Source: Adiantum capillus-veneris (taxonomy: Eukaryota > Streptophyta > Polypodiopsida > Polypodiales > Pteridaceae). From it: a stretch of 64,000 nucleotides of DNA. Where the stretch lies: assembly GCA_014529385.2 (NCBI GenBank), contig CM043960.1, positions 32,542,396 to 32,606,395 of the forward strand. Direction: 5' to 3'. Positions 44,856-55,871 of this stretch are shown one piece after another. Position 1 is the first letter of the stretch. Each line of letters begins with the position of its first letter. The notes beneath the pieces are model-generated. The model did not search any database. It had not been told where the DNA came from and worked only from the letters and a program-made list of their open reading frames with translations. Made by a program: the position numbers and the translations under genes.

Positions 44856-46399
44856 ACTGAGTAGCGTTCGTGGAGGCTGTGGAAGGTTTTTGATTCGTTG
44901 TTGATGGGCCGATTGTCTTTATTTGACTTTGAATTTTTTGAAGAGTTCCATTCCATTGTAGCATTTTTAAACTTGTTTTCGATGTGAGAGATGATGTTGC
45001 ATTTGTCCGTTGTAGTAGCATAATGGAGAGGATTTGTTTACTTATTAAGAGCATGTACAAGAGAAGTAGAATGATGAGGTTCTAAATTAGGGTCTAGTAC
45101 CTGGATGACCAAGGGGGGAAAACCCCGTGGGAAAAAAGTGCCTTTGGGATACGCACATTATTGGAGTACTTATTAGCATGGGAAATATTAATAAAGTATT
45201 GAAGGGATTATTTGCCGATGGATGTGGAAATAAAGAGGTAGAAAATATGTGGGGGGGCATGATGAAATACTTTTTTGTCTGTTGTAGTCCACTCAAGGTG
45301 AATAGGTGGAAGCAAAAAAAGAGTGTCTAATGCATATGTCCAATGGTGGGACATCCTATATGCATACACAAAAATGCATGGTAAACAATATGTTGTGCAA
45401 GAAATATTTTTGAGGGGTTCTTCAAAAAGAAGGTGTATCTATAAAAGCATATGTCATGCCTTTACAAGATGGCACCACTTTGAAAAGGGTTTTTGTTGTC
45501 GAGGATATGTGCTCTCATCTTACTATGCACCTTGTGTGAGTGTTGGATTCTACGGCACTCCACCATGATTAAGTTAATAGACTTAGACTCTTATGCTCAT
45601 CTCATCAAGCATGAGCTACATGACTTAGATATGCTCAAGTCTTCTAGTTTGAGCGTAAGCCTAATAACAACGACTCTTAGCACATAGTTTAATATGACTT
45701 GAAGCTTTGGGACTAACGCTTTGCTCATTTCATGGTTGAGCAGCCCAACGCTGACTATGCCAAAGTGTGCTTTTTTCACCCTGGCGACTTGACTTTTCAC
45801 ATTCTTGAGCTTACTACAAACATTTCTTTTGGTAAAATTAAGCTTGAATCCTCAAAAACAGGGTTATTGAAGAACCAAGTTGACACTGAAGGTTTCTTTT
45901 TCCATACATGTTTAATCACCTTTAAATCTGCAACTTTATTGGCTAGATTGTCCTACTTTGATTGTGAAGACTCCATTGTCCATTTGATTCTCCAATTAAG
46001 CATGTTGTAAGGAGTCTTTGAGGTTATTGTAGGTCTGTGTTGGCTATTGATATCTAGCTTTTGACTCGGAGCATTGGAAGACTTAGGAAACCAAATCTCT
46101 TGATGACCTTTGTAACTCCTTTGTTGAATTTTCTTAGCTCTAGATCTTGTTGAACTCTTGAGATCTTGAGATCTTCATGCACGTTTGATGTAGTTGCAGT
46201 TAACTTGTGGTTGAGTGATAGCCAAATCTTTGTATAACCTATGTAGAATCCTTGTCTAAGAGGAAGATTCCTTGAGATCCATCTCTGTTTTGTATCCCCT
46301 TGATAGTTGTGGTTGAATGTAGCAGTATTTGATATTGTCCTTTTGTAAATTTGCTTCTTAGGTATCCTAGAATATTGTCAAGGTTGATACCTAGTGGGC
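44856..46399 (-). other. Unit 2 3' region
   Basis: Aligns with 50600-52199 of unit 1. Some peptide-level similarity is kept between copies (for example SGLQQTKK and GHPGTRP near 45290-45090), but I recognise no domain. No RT, RNase H or integrase motif occurs in any frame. Confidence 0.55.
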
Positions 46400-49300
46400 T
46401 TTCTATCTTGGGAGAGTCTTGATGCTACTTCATATGCCCTTACATGAGGTTTTAGTACCCATATCTATTTGTTACCTCTACAGTACCCCTGTTCTTTTAA
46501 GCTCCATTGTGATGTTATCCATCCCATGTGTTTGTCTTTTTGTGTTGATCTTCCATCTTCAATCCATAATGGAATATTGACTTTTACTAAACTACTAAGA
46601 AAAAACACTTGCTTGAATTTCTTTTGCTTTCTTGAGTACTTGTGCTGAAATATCTTTGCTTTTCCGGGTGATTCCCTAGAAGTTTTTTTTGGGTCAATGA
46701 CTGACTTGAAGTTTTGAAAGCTTGGCTTGCTTGAAGAAGCTAATCCATGAGGGTTCTTTGATGTAGATGCATATGATGTTACATCTTTTGTGCTAGTCGG
46801 TGGAAGGTCCACTTTAGCTTTACCTTTGGATACAAATTGTGTCCTTGATTCTTGTGACATTTTGCAACTTTGAATCCAACAATAGTGGTACCTCTGTAAT
46901 TGGCTACCTCTCAAAAAAGAGAGTAATAGCATTGTATCTTCTTCGTATGCTTTGTGGTGGTCTAGCCCACTGATGTTCAATGATGACGTCTGCAAGCATG
47001 TCTTTTGAAGACCTCACTTGAAATTTTACGTGAACTTCGTTCTTTTGGATGCTAAGGATATCAATCATTTCTTTTTGACTCGCAACCATACATAGGATTG
47101 CTTTACTGTCCTTTCTACATGGAGTAATCTCTTGAATGCTTTGGATGTTCTCTGAAACCATATTGCCCTCTTCTTATTTATCCACTAGAGCATTGCATCT
47201 GACACTTGCTCCATTTTCACTAATAAGGACTATAGCTATTCTCATTGGCAATTCTATTGAAGATTTCTTTCCTGCTTTTGCCATGGTCTCATCTTGATCT
47301 AAGTGTGTCTCTATGGAAGGTGACTGGAGACTTTGTTTTGCAATATGTCTTACATCTATTGATTCAATTGACAATGAGTGATTAGCCTATGGAATTCCTA
47401 TTGATTCCTCATTGTAGCAACCTTTTTCTTCTTTACCTCTTGCCTTGGTGGCTCTTTCTTATTGCTAGCTTTTGTGGTTTCTCTTTGAACTTTTCTTTGA
47501 CATAGGTCTTCATTTGAGTTTTAATCAAGTAATTTGTGTCTTTGTCCGCGGTGACCATCTTGGTCTTCATTCTTGGTTGTCTTTGAAGACTGCATTATGT
47601 TTGAACTCCGTATCTTGAGAACCTTCTGGTCCATTGGCGTTCCCAATATGATGTTATCTGTTGCTATATCTTTTGTTGTTATCACATGAAATTGGGTTAT
47701 GATGGTTTGTGAACCTACTTGAATGGTGGTGGAAATGATTCCCCAGCATTTTGCTCATTTGTTTCCTAATATGCTAACAAATTCAGGAGCATCTTTCAAC
47801 TGTGTTGGCCACATTTTTTCCAAGTGCAAAATGACATGAAGTTCTTATCTAGCTGAAAATCTAGATTTACTTCACTTGAGATCTTTTCTTCATTTTCACT
47901 AGTAATGTTTTACTTGATCTTCTCAAGATTTCTTTCTAAATTTATTGATTTTGCTATGGTTTTGTCCTTGTGTTGAACTTTTTTGGCATTGTGTTTGCTT
48001 TGATCGCCTGCTTCAACTGATGTTGGCATTGTCTGGTTGCATTTGACTAACCTTTGATCTTAAGAGATCCAGTGTACTTTCCGGCAAAATCTGTCTCTTT
48101 GAAGGAGATTTTGATGGTGACCTTTGTATAGCCTTTTGAGCTTTAGCTTCCTTTGATTTTGACTTTTCTATCACCTGTTCTGGCAGTTTGAGGCTTTGCA
48201 TCATCTAGAGATAATGTTTAAATTCATGTTTAGCATCCGTAGGGGCTTGTATAAGGTCATGAACATGCTGGTATTTATTTCCATCTGTATCCCAATATGC
48301 ATGTGTGAGCTTGGTCTTATGAAATTGCTTGAACACTATTGGATTCATTGGATTTTGACTTTGTCTTGAGAAAGTCAACTGAAACTTTTGTGCCTGATTA
48401 TCTTCATACAAGCATTTGTCTATAGATTTTGATGGAATCTGGCTCAATTGGGAACTTCCAAAAATCATATGGTCTTTTAGTGGCTTCTAATTTGAAGAGG
48501 TCTGCTGGCTAGAGGCTCTAGGGCTTTTAAATACTATTGTGGTTCCTAGTACAAGCGTTGAGCTTGATGGATTTGCAGATCCCCCCTTCCTAGGGCGATT
48601 ACTAAAGCTTTCTCCATGGGCCGGGTCAAGAGTGTTTGACCTTGGTTTTCTCTCACCTTTTGAGACTGTGAAGGCACACTGTGGGTAGTATTATTGATGT
48701 TTAGCCTCTGGAAACCTTATGCATAGTTTCCTATGTTCCTCCGTGAAACATGACAAATAATTCCCCAAGTCAAGCTGTAGATAGAATTAATGATCTTCAC
48801 CCTGATATTTTCTATCCCATGGGTCACTTTTGATTTGAACTTCTGTGGTTTTAGGACCCAAGGCATCATAGATTTTATACTCTCGTCTATATCTATGACT
48901 ATTTTGGTCAAAGTATATGCTGGTTTGGTCACAACGTCAAAACTTAATTTTTGATGGGGGAGAGTTGGGCTCTAAACATATTTTTGAGTTCACTTGGGCA
49001 ATGTCATTCAGCTCTAGAGAGGTTGGGCGATAATAGATTTTTCCCCTGAAATAAACCATCCTTCTTGATCTATCATTGGACATAATTCTATGAGTTGGTA
49101 TGTGGGCCTTTCAAAAATTGGTCGATCCTTTTTGTACAGTTTCCCTTCTTGGTCTACATAGTGTGCATATGAATTATGTGTGTCTTACAATGCTAAAAGA
49201 ATTCGTTTTGATTGTCCCTTAGACTCGTGAATGATTTCACACTAGTGGCAGTGGATGAAAAATCATTTGCAAGCCTAACACTCAATTCAATTTTCGGTGA

Positions 49301-50005
49301 TATCTGAACGCTTTGACGAAATTCATGCTGGAATTTGTTGTTCAGAGAGTCAATTTTAAGCTTTTTAGGTGCCTATGCATCTTTATGCTGATTCTAAACT
49401 TGTGTGCTTTCACTGGTGCTTCTAATGGTAATGCAAGAACATCTGATTGCACCAAAAAAGATAAGTTAGATGTACTTACATCACAACTTGCATTTCCAAT
49501 TTGCTCCATGCTTTGCTTTGCGGTTGTCGTGCCCCAATTGGCTGGATTTCTTGGACAATCCTCTAGGAAATGTCCACCTTTTCTTCCACAATTTGAGCAA
49601 TACACCATTACTGGTGGTATTTCAATTGGTTCATCCATCGTAAGCTCTTGCTGAGAAGTCTTTGCTTTTGTACTTGCCAAGTTGTTAGCTTCTTCTTTTA
49701 GAACACTAAGCATCAAGCTGTAGACTGCTCCATCTTGACTTTTGTACCGTCTTTGACTTGGTTCTCCAATTAAATTGGCTTGTATTGGCTGGTCTATTGG
49801 ATCTTCCATTTTTGGCTCTCGAGTGTAGATCCGACCACTATAATCCATGTACAATGACCTTAATTGCATATGCACCAACTATATGGTTTGATGAATTGTA
49901 ATGATGTTTGGATAACCACTTGGATCAATTTTTTGCACATCTATCTGCACCTCATCTTTGAGCTTGCAATACCTAGCTCCACTTAAATCTGTGAACATTT
50001 GAAAG
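46400..50005 (-). pseudogene. Family H unit 2 gag-protease-like gene, N-terminally deleted
   Basis: A degraded copy of the gene at 52200-55871. It starts inside the protein (FTDLSGARYCKLKDEVQ), with LTR-like sequence joined at about 50005-50075, so the leader and the start of the gene are missing. It keeps MDYSGRIYT and the knuckle CSNCGRKGGHFLEDC (49599-49555). Further on it keeps SLTWGIICHVSRR and a protease-like block (NALVDK near 47180, ILSIQKNEVHVKFQVRSSK near 47040). Many stops and frameshifts are present. It is the same RT-less composition as unit 1, which argues that loss of RT predates the copies. Confidence 0.7.
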
Positions 50006-50074
50006 TGTAAATTCCTAGTTATGATGAAAATAGGCCACGGATCGGCGACACCAAAAGCTACGAAATAGTGTGAT

Positions 50075-50561
50075 GTGTTTACGTCAATGCATAGAGCTCT
50101 TACCTGCGGTTGTAATGCAACAAACGCGACTGCAATGTGACAATCGGGGAGGGAGTAGGAAGCGCGAGAAGGAGAGAAGTGAGCGCCGTTAGCTCACGTT
50201 GTGTATTTCATTATCCAAAACTTAATAAAATCTTTACAAAGTTGGCTTTTATATCTTAGCCAAGGTCTAAAATGTGTAATGTTCGCTGTCCAAGACCTTT
50301 GAAGCTCCACACTTATTGTATCTACAACCCAGGTACACTAAGTGACCTATGCTTTACATTTTGGAACTCTTATTGAGCCCGTAACATGTTACAATTATCA
50401 CAATGGCTAAATAAATCGGGAAATTACAATACATGGCCATTTTGGAAAAATGTGAAAAGTGTGTAACTCCAATCTTCATTGCTTCTTCATATTCATCTTC
50501 AATGTGCATTCATAAGGCTTCGATCTTTAGCAGCTCCTAGCTGACGTCGGCTCAGTTAACA
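50075..50561 (-). repeat. Family H LTR ii (truncated)
   Basis: Minus strand TGTTAACTGAGCCGACGTCAGC onward, with TATA-like ATATAAAAG (about 50256-50247). It continues to CGCAGGTAAGAGCTC (50104-50090), which also looks like a splice donor. It serves as 3' LTR of unit 1 and 5' LTR of unit 2. The downstream half of the 1170-bp LTR is missing. Confidence 0.8.
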
Positions 50562-50599
50562 TTACCCCCCTCCGATTTAAGTGCCCGTCCTCGGGCACT
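50562..50599 (-). promoter_or_regulatory. Unit 1 polypurine tract and 3' hairpin
   Basis: Minus strand AGTGCCCG-AGGA-CGGGCACT (50599-50580), a perfect 8-bp stem, then CGGAGGGGGGTAA directly before LTR ii. Loop and closing pairs match the hairpin of element A (10834-10853). Confidence 0.85.
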
Positions 50600-52199
50600 G
50601 TTGAAAAGTGTTCGGGGAGGCTGTGGAAGGTTTTTATTGGTTGTTGATGGGCTGATTTTCTTCATTTGTCTTTGAATTTGTTGATGAGGTTTAATTTTCC
50701 GCAATATCTTCATTGGTTCGAATATGTCTGTTGTGAGATGATGTTGCATTTGTTCGATGTAATAGTATAATGATGAGGCTACTGTTTATTGATAAAAAGT
50801 ATGTACAAGGGAAGTAGAATGATGAGGTTCTAATATAGGGTCTAGTACCTGGATGACCAAAGGGAAAAAACCTAGTGGGAAAAAAGTACCTTTGGGATAC
50901 GCGCATTATTGGAGTACTTAGTAGCCTGGGAAATATTAATAAAGTACTCAAGGGATTATTTGCTGATAGACATGGAATTAAAAAGGCAGCAAATATGAGA
51001 GGGTAGCATGATGGAACATTGGTTTGCTTGTTGTAGTCCACTCAAGGTGCATAGGTGGAAGCAAAAAAGAGTGTCTAATGCATATGTCCAATGATGGGAC
51101 ATCCTATTTATGCATACACAGAAATACATGGAAAACAATATGCTGTGTAAGAAAGATTTTGAGGGGTAATTCAAAAAGATGGTGTAGCTATAAAAGCATA
51201 TGACATGGCTTTGCAAGCTGGCACCCCTTTAAGAATGGTTTTCGTTGACAAGGGTATGTGCTCTCATCTTACTGTGCACTGTGCATGAGTGTTGGACTCT
51301 ACGAAACTCTACCGTTTGTAAGTTAATAGACTTTGTCTCTTATGCTCATCTCATCCACCATGAGAAACATGACTTTAGATATGCTCAACTCTTCCAGCTT
51401 GAGCGTAAGCCTAATAACTACAACTCTTAGCACAAAGTTTAATATGACTTGAAGCTTTGGGACTAATGCTTTGCTCATTTTATGGCTCAACAGCCCGAAT
51501 TTGACTATGCCAAAGAGTGTTTTTTGCACCCTAGCGACTTGACTTTTACATTCTTGTGCTTACTACAAACATTTCTTCAGGTAAAAGTAAGCTTGAATCC
51601 TCAAAAAGAGGATTAGTGAAGGACCAAGTTTGCATTGAAGGTTTATTTTGCCATACCTGCTTTAGCTTCTTCAAATCTGTATTCTCGTTGTTTGGGTTGT
51701 CCTTCTTTGACTTTGAAGATTCCATTATATGTTTGATTCTTCAATTGGGCATGTTGATAGGATTCTTTGATGTTGTTGTAGGCCTCTGTTCACTGTCGGC
51801 ATCTGGCTGTTGACTTGGAGCATTGGAAGACTTAGGAATCCAAATCTCTCGAGGATCTTTGTATCTCCATTGTTGACTTTGCTTTGCTCTAGGTCTTGTT
51901 GAGTTTCTGAGATCTTTATGTAGGTTTGGTGTAGTTGTATTTGGCTTGTGGTTGATTGGTAGCCAAATCTTTGTAAACCCTATATAAAATCCTTGTTCAA
52001 GAGTAATATTCTTTGAGATCCGTCTTTGTTTTGTATCCTCTTGAGAGTTGTGGTAGAATCTAGCATCTCACAACATTCTTTTGTTGTATACCTACTTCTT
52101 AGGCATCCTAGGATATTATCGAGGTTGATACCTTGTGGGCCTTCTTTCTTGGGAGGGACTTGAAGTTACTTCATATGCCCTAACCTGCGGTTTTGGTAC
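50600..52199 (-). other. Unit 1 3' region
   Basis: No recognised domain. Aligns with 44856-46399 of unit 2. No polymerase or integrase motif was found on either strand. Confidence 0.55.
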
Positions 52200-55100
52200 C
52201 CATATCTATCTGTTACCTCTATAGTACACATGTTTCTTTAAGCTCCATTGTGATGCTATCCATCCCATGTGTTTGTCTTTCAGAGTTGATTTCCTATCCT
52301 TAATCCAAACCGGATCATTGACTTTGACTAAATTGCTCGGAACAAACACTTGTTTGACTTTCTTTTGATTTCTTGAGTACTTTGGCTTAAATATCTTTGA
52401 TTTTTTGGGTGTCTCCTTAGAGGTTTTAGTTGGGTCAAAAATTGACTAGAAGTTTTGAAAGCCTGACTTGCTTGAAGAAGCTGATACATGAGGATTCTTT
52501 GATATAGAGGCATATGCTATCACACCTTCTTTGCTAATCGGTGGAAGTTCCACTTTGACTTTACCTTTGTCTGCAAAATTTATCTTCGATTCTTGTGACT
52601 TTTGCAACTTTGATTTCAGCATTAACGGTACCTGTAAATGTTGCTTGCTTCCTCTTAGAAAAGAGAGTATTAACATTTTATCTTCTTTGTAGGCCTTGTG
52701 TTGGTCTAACCACTGATGTCCAAGTACGACATCGGTAAGCATTTCCTTTGAAGGCTTCACCTGAAACTTTACCTGCTCTTCATGGTTTTGGATGCTAAGG
52801 ATAACAGCCATTTCTTGTTGACCTGTATGTAAACTTAGCATTGTTTTGCTATCATGTTTGCATGGAGTAACCTCTAGAATGCTCTGAATGGTGTTTGCAA
52901 CCATATTGCACTTTGCTTCTTTATCTAGTAGATTCTGCTGGCAATGAGTGATTGAGCTTTGGACTTCCTGTTGCTTCTTAGTTTTCTTCAACTTTGTTCT
53001 TCTTAATTTTTGGCTTTGGTGGTATTCTCTGCTCAATAGCTTCCGTGGTTGCTTTTTGTTCTGTTTGATCTGCACTTGCTATTGCCTGATTTGCTTTAAG
53101 CTCTTTTGAAGTTATGATTGATGGAGATGAATCATCTTCAATAAGCTTTGCTTTGGCATCAGTCTCCATTTGAACTGTGCTTGAGGACTTTGTACTGTCG
53201 TCCGCGGGTGACCAGTCTTGGTCTTCATTCTTTGTTGTCTTTGATGATTTCATCCTATTTTCATTCTGTATCTCTAACATCTTCTGGGCCATTGGCATTC
53301 CCATTATGATGCCGGCTGGCACATCCTCTGCTGTGATCATGTGGAATTGAGCTATGATGATTTGTGAACTTACTTCAATGGTGGTGGAGATGATTCCCCA
53401 GCATTCTGCTCATTTATCTCCAAATATGGTCACAAATTCGGGAGCATCTTCTAGTTGTGGTTGGACACATTTTTTCCAAGTGCAAAAGGACATGAGGTTC
53501 TTGTCTAGCTGAAAATCTAGATTTACTTCGCTTGACAACGTTTCTTAGTTCTCACTGGTGATGTTGCACTTGATCTTCTTAGGATTTCTTTCTGTATTGA
53601 GTGCTTTTGTGGTGGCGGTGTCCGTGGGTTGAACTTTTTCTACATTGGCTTTGTCTTGATCACCTGCTTCCGTTGATGTTGTCTCGTTTTGTTGTAATAC
53701 CGCACCTTTTTCTTGCAATTGCTGAGAATTGTGTACCTGCATTTGAGTAACTTTTGATCTTAGAAGATCCACTATACTTTTTGGCAGAATCTTTCTCTTC
53801 GGAGGAGATTTTGGTGGTGACCTTTGTGTATCTTTCTGGACTTTAGCTTTCGTTGATCTTGATTTTTTTGTCACCTGTTCTGGTAGCTTGAGGCTTTGCA
53901 TCATCTTCAGATAGTCCTTGACTTCAGTCGGGCCATCCTTATGGGTTTGTACAAGGTCATGATCTTGCTGATCTTCGTTACCATGTGCATCTTGATATGC
54001 ATATGCGAGCTTGGTCTCATGCAACTATTTAAACACTATGGGATTTCTCGGATTTTGACTTTGACTTGTGGATCTTAGCTGAAACTTTTGTCCTGGATGA
54101 TCTTCATAGAAGAATTTTTTTGCAGATTTTGATGGTTTCTGGGTCAATGGAAAAGTTCCAACAACCATATGGTCTTCCAATGGTTTTTACTTTGAAAGGG
54201 TCTGCTGGCTCGAAGTTCTTGGGCTTCTAACTGGTGTAGCATTTTCTGGTACTAGAGTTGAGCTTGATGAATTTGCAGCTCCCCCCTTCCTAGGGTGATT
54301 GATCACCATAGCCTGCTTCATTGTGAGAACTCAAAAATGTTTGGCTTTGGTTGAGTCTCACCTTTTGGGATTGTGAAGGTACACTTTGGGTAGCACTGTT
54401 GATGTTTGGCATTTGTAATCCTTTGGCATAGTTTCCTATATATCTCCGTGAAACATGACAAATTATTCCCCAAGTCAAGCTGTAGATAGCATTATCTTTT
54501 CCCTGATATTGTCTATCCCATGGGTCTCCTATGATATGAGCTTCTGTGGTTTCAGGACCCAATGCATCATAGATGCTAGGATCTCGTCTATATCTACGAC
54601 TATTTTGGTCAAAGTATATGTTTGTTTGGTCACAACATCGAAGCTTGATTTCCAATGGAGGAGAGTTTGGCTCTGAACAAACTTTTGGTTTCACTCGGGT
54701 AATATCCTTCAGCTCTAGAAAGGATGGGCTATAATAGATTATTTCCTTTGAAATGAACCATATTTTTTGATATATCACTGGACACACTTCTATGAGCTGG
54801 TATGTGGGCCGTTCAAACACTGGTTGATCCTTTTTGTATAGTTGCCCTTTTTGGTCTACATAGTGTGCATATGAATTATGTGTACCATACAAAGCTAACA
54901 TCATTCTGTCTTATGTGTCCCTTAGACTCGCGAATGATTGCATACTTGTGGCAATGGATGCAAAATCATTTGCAAACCTAACAATCTTTTCAACCTTCGG
55001 TGATATCTGGACACCTTGACCAAATTCATGCAAAAATTTGTTGTTCAAAGAATCAATTTTAACCTTTTCAGGTGCCTGTGCATCTTTATGCTGATTTTGA

Positions 55101-55871
55101 ACTTGTAGTGTTTTTGCTGGTGCTTCTAATGGTAATGTAGAATCCTCTGATTGCAGTAAAAGTGACGAGTTAAATGCACTTACATCAAAATTCGCATTTC
55201 CAATTTCCTATGTACCTTGCTTGGCAGTTGATATGTCCCTATTGATTGGATTTCTTGGACAATCTTCAGAAAAATGTCCACCTTTTCGTCCACAATCTGA
55301 GCAATACGCCATGACTGGTGGTATTTCATTTGTTTCTGTCATGGCAAGCTCTAGTTGAGAAGTTTCTGCTTCTATGCTGGCCAGGTTTTGGCATCTTCTT
55401 CTAAAACACTAAGCATCAAGTTGTAATATGCTCCATCTTGACCTTTGTACTGTCTTTTGCTTGGTTCTCCAATTAAATTTGCTTTTATTGGTTGATCTGT
55501 TGGATCTTGCAATTCTGGCTCTTGACTATAGATTTGACCACTGTAATCCATGTACGATGACCCTGATTGCATATGCACCAACTGTATGTTTTGCTGGCTT
55601 GTGTAGATTTTTGAATAAACACTTGGGTTGATTTTTTGCACCTCTATCTGCACTTCATCTTTGAGCTTGCAATACCTGGCTCTAGTGAAGTCTGTGAACA
55701 TCTGGGAGTTCTCTAAATCTGGTTTCACTCTGATCAGTAGGATCTTGGCTCCTGTGATGCTTTTGTTGTTCATCAAGTATCTATGGAATTTTGAATCTGT
55801 ATACAAGACTTTATCTCCTTGTAGCCATAAAGCTGTAAAATCTGCTCTGTTACACTTGTACCTGTGTTACC
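52200..55871 (-). pseudogene. Family H unit 1 gag-protease-like gene, RT-less
   Basis: Reading leftward: N-terminal region (ADFTALWLQGDKVLYTDSKF, ARYCKLKDEVQIEVQK), then SSYMDYSGQIYSQEPE, a one-base deletion near 55375, and the knuckle CSDCGRKGGHFSEDC (55303-55259). A region with SYAHYVDQKGQLYKKDQPVF and SLTWGIICHVSRRYIGNYA follows, then a Lys/Pro/Ser-rich linker (53.9-53.55 kb). The protease-like block runs from LLDKEAKCNMV (Asp codon 52925-52923) to LTDVVLGHQWLDQHKAY (about 52726-52680), with a basic tail VWIKDRKSTLKDKHMGW. Few breaks (shift 55375, TAG near 55206, TAA near 54908, others) make it the better copy. Gag plus protease fits a non-autonomous LTR element; a viral origin was considered and not supported. 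Confidence 0.7.

Noticed and set aside
49313-49654. 113-codon plus-strand frame with a signal-peptide-like start
   Set aside because: It is the antisense of the H gag-like region, including the zinc knuckle, which is conserved in the minus-strand sense.
52200-55871. Endogenous pararetrovirus (caulimovirid) as the source of family H
   Set aside because: A zinc knuckle, a protease-like block and a strong TATA region raised the idea. But direct LTRs with TG ends, a polypurine tract plus Ty3-type hairpin before the LTR, and no RT or movement-protein motif fit an LTR element better.
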